This document shows positions 44,618-54,094 of a stretch of 64,000 bases of DNA, piece by piece. Within the stretch, counting starts at the first letter, position 1; each line of letters starts with the position of its first letter. Origin of the DNA: Mesorhizobium sp. NZP2077 (lineage in GTDB: Bacteria; Pseudomonadota; Alphaproteobacteria; Rhizobiales; Rhizobiaceae); the NCBI RefSeq assembly GCF_013170805.1, contig NZ_CP051293.1, forward strand, positions 5,524,001 through 5,588,000. Reading direction: 5' to 3'. The notes under the pieces are model-generated. The model searched no databases and was not told where the DNA came from. It saw nothing but the letters and a program-made list of their open reading frames with translations. The translations under genes and the position numbers were made by a program.

Positions 44618-45199
44618 TCACCGGGCCACGGATTTGACCGCGGCCGCGATCTCGGCCCTGCTGGCCTTGCCGCCGACCAGGGCCTCGACGATCGCCGAAG
44701 CGGTGTCCTCGGCAATGCTGCCGACTTCCTTCATGGCGTTGGCCTTGATGGAAGAAATGCGTGCCTCGGCTTCGCCAAGTTTCTCGTCTAGCGCCGCCTC
44801 GATTTTCTTGCGTGCAGCCTCGGCTTCCGCCTTGGCCGCATCGGCGGCCTGCTGACCGATCGCGTTGGCGTTCTTCTTAGCTTCCGCCAGTTCCTGCTCG
44901 TAAGCAGCAACGGCAGCGTCGGCCTCGCCCTTCAACTTGCTCGCCTGATCGAGATCCTGGCTGATGCGATCATTACGGACATCGATGATGCCGCCAATGC
45001 GCGGCATCGCTACCTTTTTCAAGAAGAGGTAGAATAGCCCAAAGGTGATCGCCAGCCATAGAAGCTGCGACGGAAATGTCGCCGGATCGAATGGCGGGAA
45101 CGTGCCATGCGCTTCGGCAGGCACGCCGGTGCCGGAATGCGCGGTGCTTTCCGTCGCGGCGGGCGCGGTCTCTTCCGCAAACGCAGATGTCACGAACAT
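44618..45199 (-). CDS. atpF': F0F1 ATP synthase subunit b'
   Basis: 193 residues: an N-terminal Ala/Glu/Thr-rich stretch, a membrane segment (SQLLWLAITFGLFYLFLKKV), MPRIGGIIDVRNDRI, and a long coiled coil with ARISSIKANAMKEVG. The second b-type subunit is typical of alphaproteobacteria and photosynthetic bacteria. It follows atpE by 61 bases. Confidence 0.95.
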   Translation of the reverse strand: MFVTSAFAEETAPAATESTAHSGTGVPAEAHGTFPPFDPATFPSQLLWLAITFGLFYLFLKKVAMPRIGGIIDVRNDRISQDLDQASKLKGEADAAVAAYEQELAEAKKNANAIGQQAADAAKAEAEAARKKIEAALDEKLGEAEARISSIKANAMKEVGSIAEDTASAIVEALVGGKASRAEIAAAVKSVAR

Positions 45200-45260
45200 C
45201 TCAGTCCCCTGTCCATAAGGTAAGGTCGCACCATGCGCCTCCCTTCGTCAGCCGTGCTTC

Positions 45261-45485
45261 TTACTTGAACACAAGGAGGAGCGCGATCAGGAGCGAGAAG
45301 ATGCCCAGAGCTTCGGTCACGGCGAAGCCGAAAATCAGACGGCCGAACTGGCCGTCGGCAGCCGACGGATTGCGCAGTGCGCCCGAGAGATAGCTGCCGA
45401 AGATGTTGCCGAGGCCGATGCCCGCGCCACCCATGCCCAGGCAAGCGATGCCGGCGCCGATTGCAGCTGCTGCATTTACTTCCAT
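45261..45485 (-). CDS. atpE: F0F1 ATP synthase subunit c
   Basis: 74 residues, hairpin of two membrane helices joined by [12 protein letters not shown]. The proton-carrying carboxylate is the glutamate in [20 protein letters not shown]. Normal size and start ([12 protein letters not shown]). It lies 63 bases after atpB. Confidence 0.97.
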   Translation of the reverse strand: MEVNAAAAIGAGIACLGMGGAGIGLGNIFGSYLSGALRNPSAADGQFGRLIFGFAVTEALGIFSLLIALLLVFK

Positions 45486-45548
45486 GTCAAACTCCTTGTG
45501 GTTCCGTTGTCGTTGCAGTTTGTAATTGGCGTCATGCGCCGGTGAAAC

Positions 45549-46307
45549 TTAGTGGCTCGGGTGCAGGGCGTCGTTGAGGTACATGCAGGTCAACACCGCA
45601 AAGACGTAGGCCTGCAGGAAAGCGACGAGCAGTTCTAGCGCCGTCAGCGCCACCGCCATGGCCAGCGGCAGGATCGAGCCCGCGACGCCGACCGCGCCGA
45701 GCGCGGAGAGGCTGACGACGAAGCCCGAGAACACCTTCAGCGTGATGTGGCCGGCAAGCATGTTGGCGAACAGACGAACCGAGAGGCTAATTGGGCGCGA
45801 GACGAAGGAAATCACCTCGATCGGAACGACAAGCACCATCATCACAAGAGGCACGCCTTTCGGCACGAACAGCTTCAGGAAGCCAAGGCCATGCTTCATG
45901 AAGCCGTAGACGATGACGGTGCCAATCACCAGTATTGCCAGACCGAAGGTGACGATGATGTGACTGGTGATGGTGAAGAAATAGGGGAATAGGCCAAGCA
46001 GGTTGGCGACCAGCACGAACATGAACAGCGAAAACACAAGCGGGAAGAACTTCATGCCCTGAGTGCCGGCGGCGTCACGCAACATGTTTGCGACGAATTC
46101 GTAGGCCATCTCGGAGACCGACTGAAGCCGGCCGGGAACCAGGCTGCGGCTCGATGTTGTCAGGAACAGGAACGCAGCCGCGACAACCACGGTCGCGACC
46201 ATGAACAATGCCGAATTCGTGAAGGACAAGTCGTAGCCGCCGATGTTAATCGGAATCAGCTTGATGATATGGAACTGGTGGATCGGATCGACCTTGTCAG
46301 CTGCCAC
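45549..46307 (-). CDS. atpB: F0F1 ATP synthase subunit a
   Basis: 252 residues with five to six membrane helices; [20 protein letters not shown] carries the essential arginine of the proton channel. The GTG at 46307 ([17 protein letters not shown]) is placed behind GGGG; a TTG six bases earlier would add two residues. It lies 57 bases after atpI. Confidence 0.95.
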   Translation of the reverse strand: MAADKVDPIHQFHIIKLIPINIGGYDLSFTNSALFMVATVVVAAAFLFLTTSSRSLVPGRLQSVSEMAYEFVANMLRDAAGTQGMKFFPLVFSLFMFVLVANLLGLFPYFFTITSHIIVTFGLAILVIGTVIVYGFMKHGLGFLKLFVPKGVPLVMMVLVVPIEVISFVSRPISLSVRLFANMLAGHITLKVFSGFVVSLSALGAVGVAGSILPLAMAVALTALELLVAFLQAYVFAVLTCMYLNDALHPSH

Positions 46308-46364
46308 GTTCAAACCCCGTCAATGCCGCGTACGGCCAAATTACCATTGCCGCCTGAAGGGCGG

Positions 46365-46772
46365 CTATTTCCTGTCGTCCCGACCAGAGCGCGATTTATC
46401 GCCCTGTCCGAATTCTGCCACAACGCCTGCGGAACGCATGACATTGAGTATACCGGCGCCAAAACCAAGCAGCAGGAAAACGATCAGCCCCCACGGCGAT
46501 GTCCCCGCCATACGGTCGATGATCCAGCCGATACCGGCGCCCACCACCACGCCAGCGATAAATTCACTGGAGAGTTTGACCGCCTGGCCATATCCGGCCG
46601 CACTGCCCGCTTTCGCGTCGTCTTTCCCCTCGAGCCGGTTCGGCAGCCTTGTCGCAAGCGATGCTTCAAGTTCACGCCGACGTCGCTCAAGATCGTCGTC
46701 ACGGATGCCGGTTTCATGCTGATTGCCGCGCCCGGTTTCTCCGGTTCCGTCTGGCCCATTCTTGTCGGCCAT
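46365..46772 (-). CDS. atpI: ATP synthase protein I (AtpI)
   Basis: 135 residues: a charged N-terminal half (RRRELEASLATRLPNRLEGK), then two membrane helices (FIAGVVVGAGIGWIIDRM and PWGLIVFLLLGFGAGILNVM). It is first in the atp operon and probably assists c-ring assembly or Mg2+ handling. The region upstream, 46773-47028, is AT-rich near 46880-46915 and likely holds the operon promoter. Confidence 0.9.
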   Translation of the reverse strand: MADKNGPDGTGETGRGNQHETGIRDDDLERRRRELEASLATRLPNRLEGKDDAKAGSAAGYGQAVKLSSEFIAGVVVGAGIGWIIDRMAGTSPWGLIVFLLLGFGAGILNVMRSAGVVAEFGQGDKSRSGRDDRK

Positions 46773-47028
46773 CGCAACCCCCCTGCCCGGTCAGACCGTC
46801 ACCGTCCGTCCGCTTCTAAAGTCGCCGGCAACATAGTTAGAGGGGTTGCGCCCGTCAAGCCACGGGCGGAAGTTCATTGTCATGTATTTTAGGCAATAAA
46901 ATCAATTAATTAGAGAGGTGCGACATCGTGCCCGTCGCGATGGCGTGGATGCGGTGTGCGAATCCCCCAGGCAATGGCTCCATGATCGAGCCTGTGGCCG
47001 GTGGAAAAGACCAGCGGCCGACGGGACC

Positions 47029-48213
47029 TCAGCTCCAGCCGCCACCATAGGTGCGGTAGAAGATATGCAGGCCGATCTTGGTCATCTTCTGCATGGTTCG
47101 CGCCCAGCCCGGATGGACATATTGGGCGTAATAGTGGGTCGACGATCCGACCTCCGGGATGAATATCTTGCCGGCGGTGACCGCCATGGCAATGTCCTGC
47201 GCGGTCTTGTAGGCGGCAGGATCGTCGATGCGCTTCTTCCTGCCGTCGCAAGCGAAGGAGAACTGGCAACGGTTGAACCAGCTGTCGTTCTGGTAGACGA
47301 CGCCGCAGATTGAATTGGGATAGGCCGGATTGCGGACGCGGTTGAGGATGACCTGGGCAACGGCAGCCTGGCCGCGCACGGATTCGCTCCTCGCCTCGAA
47401 ATAGATGCCATTGGCCAGGCATTTTTGTTCGGGCTTGGAGAAGACGCTCTCCGGCAGCGGGTTCTGGATCCACCAATGGTCGCCTTTGGCCATCGGCGGA
47501 ATGAAGCGACCGCTGTTGGGCTGCTCGTCCTGCAGCAGGGCTTCGAAGGGTGAGGCCTTGGCGTAGTCCGGCTCGGATTGCGCATAGGCCGTCGCCAGAA
47601 CATCGGGATGGTCGTTGTTGACCAGGGCGGCAAGCATGGCCGGCACGCCGGGCTCCGGCTTCTTGTCCTCACGCGCATGGAATTCCGCGGCGATCTGGAT
47701 TTCCTTGCCTTTGATCTGAGGCTTGGCAAAGGCCATTTTCAGGCCGCCGTCCATGCTCGGCCGCATCAAGGAAGAGGTCCGCTGGAAGATCGAACCGGCG
47801 TTGAAGTTCTTCGGCGGCGCAACGGGAGACACCTGGACGATGCGGCCCTTCTTGTCGGCGCGCACGACGCGATCCTCGTCGGGCGAGCCGCTGACCTTGC
47901 CGCCCTTGCCGCGGAACGACACGTTGCCGACGCCAGCCAGATGAATGCCCGATCCGGAGATCGAGCCGGTGACGTCGGAATCGACGAATGGCATCTCGGC
48001 GGCATGGGTCGAGCCCGCGACGGATCTTTCGACATAGGAATTCCAGCGCGCGGTCGGCGATTCCAGGCCGGAAACGAGGCTGGTCATGTCCTGGTAGGCG
48101 GCGACGGTCGGGAAGCCGATCCAGATGCCGAGACCGATGATGAACGGAGATACGAAGCTGCGTTTCTTCTCACCGGCGGCGGCAACAAGCCGCTTCAACA
48201 CACGTCGATGCAC
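47029..48213 (-). CDS. SleB-type cell wall hydrolase
   Basis: 394 residues. A hydrophobic segment near the N-terminus (SFVSPFIIGLGIWIGFPTVA) acts as a membrane anchor or uncleaved signal. The C-terminal third is the SleB hydrolase domain: CLANGIYFEARSESVRGQAA with the catalytic Glu, VILNRVRNPAYPNSICGVVY and HYYAQYVHPGWARTMQKM. It probably cleaves peptidoglycan in the periplasm. The GTG at 48213 follows GGAGAG. Confidence 0.9.
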   Translation of the reverse strand: MHRRVLKRLVAAAGEKKRSFVSPFIIGLGIWIGFPTVAAYQDMTSLVSGLESPTARWNSYVERSVAGSTHAAEMPFVDSDVTGSISGSGIHLAGVGNVSFRGKGGKVSGSPDEDRVVRADKKGRIVQVSPVAPPKNFNAGSIFQRTSSLMRPSMDGGLKMAFAKPQIKGKEIQIAAEFHAREDKKPEPGVPAMLAALVNNDHPDVLATAYAQSEPDYAKASPFEALLQDEQPNSGRFIPPMAKGDHWWIQNPLPESVFSKPEQKCLANGIYFEARSESVRGQAAVAQVILNRVRNPAYPNSICGVVYQNDSWFNRCQFSFACDGRKKRIDDPAAYKTAQDIAMAVTAGKIFIPEVGSSTHYYAQYVHPGWARTMQKMTKIGLHIFYRTYGGGWS

Positions 48214-48355
48214 GGAACACTCTCCAGGAACGCCACTGACCCCACTGGAGAGCAAAATGATGCATTAACCTTGATGGGACGTTAACGGGATCGATCGGGT
48301 TTTCTCAGTCGGCTCAGGGTCGTGGTTTCGAAGTCGGGCGGTTTGCGGCGGGCGT

Positions 48356-49642
48356 TCAGGCCGGCCGCAGAAAGATCGGCCACGCGATCAGCGCACAGAT
48401 GGCGGCCGACAGCCAGACGCCGGACCAGGACCAGAGGTGCAACAGCCCTGGAATGGCCACCGGCACCAGGAAGAAGCCGACGAAGACGAAGGTGTTGGCA
48501 AGACTGAGCGCGGTTCCGACATGGCCGGCGCCGGCAAGCGTGGCAAGTTCGGTATAGGCGACGCCATGCCAGGCCGACACCGAGATGCCCGCGACAATCA
48601 GCACCAAGGGAAGGACAGCGACCAGGAAGGACTGGCCGCCCGGCATGGCGGGGCTGGCCAGGATCATCAACCAAAGCACGGCGAAGGCCACCCCGCTAAG
48701 CGCACTGCATGAGCGCAGAAACTGACGGCTGTTGCCGTGGCGGTCGGTGAAGCGGCCGCTCCAGACGCGCATAACCATGGCGCCGACCTGCACCGCGGCG
48801 AGACTCGCGCTGATCGCTGCCGTTCCCAGCCCGGCGAAGTCGTGCAGGAACACCGACGCGAAGGTCAGCACCGCCACTTGCGGGAAGCAGAGCAGGCCGA
48901 TGGCGGTGGCGATGCGCCAGACTTCAATGTTGCGCAGCGGCGCCGGTCCGGCCGCGGCCGATGAAACGACGTGACCCGCTGTCGGCGGCTCATGCAGCCA
49001 ACGCCAGGCAAACAGGGCGGAAAGAGCGGAGGCGCCCGCCAGCAGCGCGAACACCGCAGAAAAGCCGAAGGCAAGCGCAAGCGACGGCAGGACAAGCGCG
49101 CCGAGGCCGCCGCCAAGCGGCACCGCCGTCTGCCTTATGCTCATGGCAAAGCCGCGCTCGTTTTCCTGAAACCAGCCCATGATGGCGCGGCCGCTCGAGC
49201 CGTTGACACTGCCGCCGAGCAGTCCCGTAATGAGCAGGCTTGCCGACAGCAGCATGACATCGGGGATGCCTGACCTTGTCGGCACGACGAGCATGGCCAT
49301 GGCCAGGAGCCAAGCGGCTGTCGCGCCAAGCCCGATCAGAAGCACGCGGCGATCGCCCCAGCGATCGGTGAGTAAGCCCCAGGGCAGTTCGCTGAGCGCA
49401 ACGCCCAAGCCGAGAAGCCCGAGCGCCAAGCCAAGGTCCGCATTGCTCAGGTGATAACCCTGACGAAGCACCACTGCCGTTGCAGGTATGCCGGAGAAGG
49501 TAGCCGAGAAACTAGCGTTCGCGGCGACGCCGATGCCCAGGACCTTCCAGCGATGGCCGGGACTGAACACCCTGCCGGTGGCGCCGCTGTCTTTCAGGAT
49601 TTGTGTTGGCTGTTGGTCGGCGCAGTCGACGATGACGGACAT
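48356..49642 (-). CDS. MFS transporter
   Basis: 428 residues, twelve predicted membrane spans, with the MFS loop in GLLTDRWGDRRVLLIGLGA. ATG at 49642 (MSVIVDCADQQPTQIL), behind GGGAA. It is divergent from a LysR regulator 120 bases away; paired palindromes in between suggest LysR control. Substrate unknown. Confidence 0.9.
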   Translation of the reverse strand: MSVIVDCADQQPTQILKDSGATGRVFSPGHRWKVLGIGVAANASFSATFSGIPATAVVLRQGYHLSNADLGLALGLLGLGVALSELPWGLLTDRWGDRRVLLIGLGATAAWLLAMAMLVVPTRSGIPDVMLLSASLLITGLLGGSVNGSSGRAIMGWFQENERGFAMSIRQTAVPLGGGLGALVLPSLALAFGFSAVFALLAGASALSALFAWRWLHEPPTAGHVVSSAAAGPAPLRNIEVWRIATAIGLLCFPQVAVLTFASVFLHDFAGLGTAAISASLAAVQVGAMVMRVWSGRFTDRHGNSRQFLRSCSALSGVAFAVLWLMILASPAMPGGQSFLVAVLPLVLIVAGISVSAWHGVAYTELATLAGAGHVGTALSLANTFVFVGFFLVPVAIPGLLHLWSWSGVWLSAAICALIAWPIFLRPA

Positions 49643-49708
49643 GGTTTCATTCCCGTGGTGGTCCAGTGGCCCAGACCTTGACGGCATCTCTCTATCGTCA
49701 TAAATCCA

Positions 49709-49754
49709 TCCTTAAAATCAGGAAGTTTTTGACTATCGATCCTGAAAAACAGGA
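49709..49754. promoter_or_regulatory. Paired palindromes between the MFS and LysR genes
   Basis: TCCTGAAAAACAGGA at 49740-49754 is a perfect palindrome around AAAAA, and TCCTTAAAATCAGGA at 49709-49723 is an imperfect copy. Their starts are 31 bases apart, three helical turns, so both sites face the same side. They lie before both divergent starts and are candidate LysR binding sites. Confidence 0.6.
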
Positions 49755-49762
49755 CATTCTCC

Positions 49763-50680
49763 ATGCAACGCATGACATTCGACCTCGACGTTCTCCGCAG
49801 TTTCGTCACCGGCATGGAGCTTGGCAGCTTTGCCAAGGCCGCCGACCGGCTTGGCCGCTCGACCTCGGCGGTCAGCGCGCAGTTGAAGAAACTGGAGGAA
49901 CAGGCAGCGACGCCGATCTTTCGCAAGGCGGGCCGTGGCCTCGCCTTGACGGAGGCGGGTGAGACCATGCTCGGCTATGCGCGCCGGTTGCTCGAGCTGA
50001 ATGACGAGGCGGCAGCGGCCATCCATGACGTCGAGCTGGAAGGCTGGGTGCGGCTCGGCCTGCAGGAGGATTTCGGCGAGGCTGTATTGCCCGATGTTCT
50101 CGGCCGCTTCGCCCGCGCCCACCCGAAGGTCAAGATCGAGGCCAGGATAGCGCGCAGCCACGAGCTTGCCGAAAGGGTGAGGTCAGGCAGCCTCGACATC
50201 GCGCTCGCCTGGCATAGCGGCCAGACCCTGCCTTACAGCGAGCATGTCGCCGATGTTCCGATGCGCTGGATCGGTCCGGCCAAGCGCATCGAGACCAGCC
50301 TGCGGGACGGCGAACCGCTGCCGCTGGTGGCACTCGAAGCGCCATGCCTATTGCGTACGGTAGCGACGGAAACGCTCGACCGCGCCGGGCTGCCCTGGCG
50401 CATGGCCTTTTCCAGCCCGAGCCTCGGCGGCATCTGGGCGGCCGTGGCCGCAGGGCTAGGGCTGACGATCCGCACCGATATCGGCCTGCCGGCCAGCGTC
50501 AGTGCGATGACGCCGGAGATAGCCGGCCTGCCGGCGCTGCCCAAGATGGCGCTCGTCCTGCATCGCCGGGATGCCGAACCCGACCCCGTGGCGGCTCGTC
50601 TCGCAGACATATTGCTGGAGGCGGCGCGGCAGGCCTTGCCGGACAAGGTGCGGACTGCCGGCTTGCGTGCGGTCGCCTGA
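49763..50680 (+). CDS. LysR family transcriptional regulator
   Basis: 305 residues. The N-terminal winged helix reads VLRSFVTGMELGSFAKAADR then SAVSAQLKKLEEQAATPIFR; the C-terminal half is the substrate-binding-like domain. Divergent from the MFS transporter, which it likely controls. The start at 49763 (MQRMTFDLDVLRS) overlaps none of the palindromes; an ATG at 49772 is an alternative. Confidence 0.93.
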   Translation: MQRMTFDLDVLRSFVTGMELGSFAKAADRLGRSTSAVSAQLKKLEEQAATPIFRKAGRGLALTEAGETMLGYARRLLELNDEAAAAIHDVELEGWVRLGLQEDFGEAVLPDVLGRFARAHPKVKIEARIARSHELAERVRSGSLDIALAWHSGQTLPYSEHVADVPMRWIGPAKRIETSLRDGEPLPLVALEAPCLLRTVATETLDRAGLPWRMAFSSPSLGGIWAAVAAGLGLTIRTDIGLPASVSAMTPEIAGLPALPKMALVLHRRDAEPDPVAARLADILLEAARQALPDKVRTAGLRAVA

Positions 50681-50698
50681 TCGGACGAGCACTGACGC

Positions 50699-52138
50699 TC
50701 AGTTGCGTTTCTTGGCCCGGCCGGCGAACGGATTGTCCGAGGTGCGCAGCGCGATGCGGATCGGCACGCCCGGCATGTCGAAGGCTTCGCGCAGGCTGTT
50801 GGAGAGGTAGCGGACGTAGCTTTGCGGCATCGCGTCCGGCCGCGAGCACTGGACAACAAAACCCGGCGGCCGCGTCTTGGCCTGGGTGACGTATTTGACC
50901 TTCAGCCGGCGCCCGGCAACGGCGGGCGGCGGATGATGCGCCAGTATCGCTTCGAGCCAGCGGTTGAGCTTGCCAGTGGAGACACGGCTGTTCCATACCT
51001 TGTGGGTCCTCAGCACCGCATCCATCAGCTTGTCGAGGCCGCGCCCGGTCTCGGCCGAGACCGGCACCGCCTGGATGCCGCGCACCTGCGGCAACAGCCG
51101 CTCGGTCTTCTCGCGCAGTTCCGCCAGCAGCTCCTGCGGATGATCGATCAGATCCCATTTGTTGAAGGCGATCACCGGCGCCCTGCCCTCGCGGATGATC
51201 AGGTCGGCGATCTGCAGATCCTGCTTCTCGAAGGGGATGGTGGCATCGAGCACGATGACGACGATCTCGGCGAAACGTATAGCGCGCAAGCCATCCTGCA
51301 CCGACATCACTTCGAGCTTCTCGTGGATCCTGGCCTTGCGGCGCATGCCGGCCGTGTCGAACAGCTTCAGGCGGCGGCCATGCCAGTCCCAGTCGACCGA
51401 GATCGAATCGCGGGTGATGCCGGCTTCCGGTCCGGTCAAAAGCCGCTCCTCGCCGATCAGCGCGTTGATCAGTGTCGACTTGCCGGCATTCGGGCGGCCG
51501 ACGACGGCGATGCGCATCGGCTTGGTGTCGTCGTAGGTATGCACATCCTCGGCGTCTGGATCGGCGATGTCCTCGCCGATCAGCACCTCGGTGGCGGCGA
51601 TCTCATCGTCTTCGCCCTCTTCCTCGTCACCGAAAGCACGCGCCTCGCCGAGCGCTGCAATGACCGCATCACGCAGATCGGGCATGCCCTGGCCATGTTC
51701 GGCCGAAACCGGGATCGGCTCGCCCAGCCCGAGCTCCCAGGCCTCCAGCATGCCACCCTGCGCGCCCTTGGCCTCGGCCTTGTTGGCGACCAGCACGACC
51801 GGCTTGCCGGATTTGCGCACGATCTCGGCGAAGGTCCTGTCGTCGGGCAGCAGGCCGGACTTGGCGTCGATGGTGAAGAAGATCAGGTCGGCTTCGCGGA
51901 TGGCGATCTCGGTCTGCGCGCGCATGCGGCCGGGCAAGGTCGAGGCACCGGCATCCTCGAAGCCAGCGGTATCGATGACATCGAAATGCAGGTCGTAGAG
52001 CTTGGCGGCATGGACGCGACGATCGCGGGTGACACCCGGCGTGTCGTCGACGAGCGCCAGCTTCCTTCCCACCAGCCGATTGAAAAGAGTCGATTTGCCG
52101 ACGTTAGGTCTGCCGATGATGGCGACTTTGAAGGTCAT
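50699..52138 (-). CDS. der: GTPase Der (EngA)
   Basis: 479 residues with two tandem GTPase domains; P-loops [10 protein letters not shown] (residue 9) and [10 protein letters not shown] (about 214), G3 in VIDTAGFED and [10 protein letters not shown], and G4 NKAE and NKWD. It acts in 50S ribosome assembly. An acidic linker ([12 protein letters not shown]) separates the domains, and the C-terminal KH-like domain ends [11 protein letters not shown]. It follows a YfgM-like gene on the same strand, 63 bases downstream with a repeat between. Confidence 0.97.
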   Translation of the reverse strand: MTFKVAIIGRPNVGKSTLFNRLVGRKLALVDDTPGVTRDRRVHAAKLYDLHFDVIDTAGFEDAGASTLPGRMRAQTEIAIREADLIFFTIDAKSGLLPDDRTFAEIVRKSGKPVVLVANKAEAKGAQGGMLEAWELGLGEPIPVSAEHGQGMPDLRDAVIAALGEARAFGDEEEGEDDEIAATEVLIGEDIADPDAEDVHTYDDTKPMRIAVVGRPNAGKSTLINALIGEERLLTGPEAGITRDSISVDWDWHGRRLKLFDTAGMRRKARIHEKLEVMSVQDGLRAIRFAEIVVIVLDATIPFEKQDLQIADLIIREGRAPVIAFNKWDLIDHPQELLAELREKTERLLPQVRGIQAVPVSAETGRGLDKLMDAVLRTHKVWNSRVSTGKLNRWLEAILAHHPPPAVAGRRLKVKYVTQAKTRPPGFVVQCSRPDAMPQSYVRYLSNSLREAFDMPGVPIRIALRTSDNPFAGRAKKRN

Positions 52139-52152
52139 ACGGTCCTACAATC

Positions 52153-52201
52153 ATGCATGTCATCGTCCCAAAACCGCTGCACACTTTTGGGCGACATGCA
52201 T
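52153..52201. repeat. Rhizobial palindrome touching the YfgM-like stop codon
   Basis: ATGCATGTC..CAAAACCGCTGCACACTTTTGGGCGACATGCAT is an imperfect palindrome of the type repeated in Rhizobiales. Its right end abuts the TAA stop codon of the gene at 52202. Confidence 0.7.
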
Positions 52202-52867
52202 TTACGAGGCATTGCCCGAGCCGCGGATCAGCTCGGACATCAACGTTGCCCGCTCGCGGGTGTTGCGTGGGGCGCCGTCATCGGCGGCAATCTGGTCGAA
52301 CAGTTTCAGCGCGTCCTGCGTCTTGCCTTCCTTCCAGGCGGCAAGGCCGAGCGCCTCGCGCGCCGTGTGGCGCAGCGTGTTGGTGTCCGATGTCAGCGCC
52401 TCGACGCGGCTGGACACGTCGGCGAAGGAGCCGTGATCGACAAGCAGGAGCGCTGCCCTCAGCCGCGCCATGTCGCGAATGCCCTGGGGAATGGCGGTGT
52501 CGGCCGCGACGTCGTCGAAATCCTTGACGGCGGCATCGGTGTCGCCCTTGCTCGCCTTGACGGTGGCGGCACGCATGCGGGCGAGCAGCGGATAGGCGCC
52601 GTAGCCATCCTTTTCCAACTGATCGAGCGCGGCCAGCGCATCGTCGTTCTTGCCGTCATTGGCAAGCTTCAAGGCCTGCGAGAAAGCATCGCCGGAGCGG
52701 TTGGCGCGCGTCTCGTCCCAATAGCGGTAGCCGACGAAGGCGGCGGTGCCGAGCACCACCAGGATCGCAATGACAAGCAAGGCCGGGCCGAAACGGTCCC
52801 ACAGCTTCTGCGCCTGCTCGCGACGCATCTCGTCATTGACTTCACGGATAAAACTGTCGTCGGACAT
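52202..52867 (-). CDS. YfgM-like single-span TPR protein
   Basis: 221 residues. A short cytoplasmic N-terminus, a membrane helix (FGPALLVIAILVVLGTAAFV, about 27-47) and periplasmic helical repeats (AFSQALKLANDGKNDDALAA, LGLAAWKEGKTQDALKLFDQ). YfgM-type proteins assist periplasmic folding or stress signalling and in many bacteria sit next to bamB and der, as here with der. Start at the ATG 52867 (MSDDSFIREV). Confidence 0.85.
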   Translation of the reverse strand: MSDDSFIREVNDEMRREQAQKLWDRFGPALLVIAILVVLGTAAFVGYRYWDETRANRSGDAFSQALKLANDGKNDDALAALDQLEKDGYGAYPLLARMRAATVKASKGDTDAAVKDFDDVAADTAIPQGIRDMARLRAALLLVDHGSFADVSSRVEALTSDTNTLRHTAREALGLAAWKEGKTQDALKLFDQIAADDGAPRNTRERATLMSELIRGSGNAS

Positions 52868-53061
52868 CAATCAAAACCACTTTTGCCCCGGGCCGGGGCG
52901 GTTCATGAGCCCGCGTTTTAGCGAAATTTTGTCGGCATGGAAGGGGTTCAAGCGGAAAATCGGCTAATCCTTGGGGCAAACGGACGAAAGGGCCAACCGC
53001 ACCCACGCCACATTTCGGGGATAGCCGGCTTGCTGACCGTCAGGAGCCCGTAAGTTTGCCG

Positions 53062-54069
53062 ATGCCTTGTTTGTCTCGCGTTGCTGCGTTTTCGCTCGCC
53101 TCGCTGGCCACCGCCGGCGTGGCCCTCGCCGATCCGCCCGCGCCACCAGTGCCGGCAAAACCGAAGCAGGTGGTCATCATCTCCTTCGACAGTGCCCGCG
53201 ACATCTCGCAGTGGAAGCGCAGCCGCGCGCTGGCACAGCGCACCGGCGCGCATTTCACCTATTTTCTCTCCTGTGTCTTCCTGCTGTCGCCGGAGACACG
53301 CACGGAATACACGGCGCCCGGCAAAACGGCCGGGAAATCGAACATCGGCTTTGCCGCTTCCAAACAGGAAGTCGCCGATCGGCTCGAACAGATCGGCCTT
53401 GCCGCGCATGAGGGCCACGACATCGCCAGCCATGCCTGCGGCCATTTCGACGGCAAGGACTGGAGCAAGGCCGACTGGCGGGAGGAATTCGGCTCGTTCA
53501 AGCACATTCTCGAGAACGCCTACGCGATCAACGGCATTGCGCCTGAACCGCAGGGTTGGCGCGATTTCGCCCGGCACGCGGTGGTCGGGTTTCGCGCGCC
53601 CTATCTGTCGACCAGCAAGGCGCTTTACGAAGCGCTGCCGGCCGCCGGCTACCAGTTCGACGCCAGCGGCGTTTCAGAGGGCCCTGCCCAACCGCCGACC
53701 GTCGGCGGCATCACCCGCTTTTCCCTGCCGCAGATCCCGGAGGGGCCGAAATCGCGGCCAGTGATCGCCATGGACTACAATCTCTATGTCCGCCACTCCG
53801 GCGGTTTCGAACGGCCAAGCAAGGCGGGCGAGTTCACCGACCGGACCTATCAGGCGTTTCGCGCCGCCTTCGACGCGCAGTATCAGGGCAAACGCGTTCC
53901 GCTGGAACTCGGCTTCCACTTCACGCTGATGAATGACGGCGCCTACTGGAGCGCGCTGGAGCGCTTTGCCGGCGAGGTCTGCGTCAAATCAGATGTCGAA
54001 TGCATCAGTTTTCGCGACTACGTTTCGCGGCAGGATGGCGGCGAAAGACAGGCGGCCGTGGGCGGCTGA
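53062..54069 (+). CDS. Exported polysaccharide deacetylase-like protein
   Basis: 335 residues with a signal peptide (about 1-24, AAFSLASLATAGVALA). The NodB-like domain starts VVIISFDSARDISQWKR: the first catalytic Asp is present, but the second metal-binding Asp of the usual TFDD is a serine. The metal histidines appear in IASHACGHFDGKDW. It may be a weak or altered deacetylase of an envelope polysaccharide. Start ATG at 53062 behind GGAG. Confidence 0.8.
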   Translation: MPCLSRVAAFSLASLATAGVALADPPAPPVPAKPKQVVIISFDSARDISQWKRSRALAQRTGAHFTYFLSCVFLLSPETRTEYTAPGKTAGKSNIGFAASKQEVADRLEQIGLAAHEGHDIASHACGHFDGKDWSKADWREEFGSFKHILENAYAINGIAPEPQGWRDFARHAVVGFRAPYLSTSKALYEALPAAGYQFDASGVSEGPAQPPTVGGITRFSLPQIPEGPKSRPVIAMDYNLYVRHSGGFERPSKAGEFTDRTYQAFRAAFDAQYQGKRVPLELGFHFTLMNDGAYWSALERFAGEVCVKSDVECISFRDYVSRQDGGERQAAVGG

Positions 54070-54094
54070 GCCGCCAAGCTGCATTGCGTCCTGA

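Noticed and set aside
50822..52921. A 699-codon open frame on the plus strand
   Set aside because: Antisense to der and the YfgM-like gene, both of which have clear motifs.
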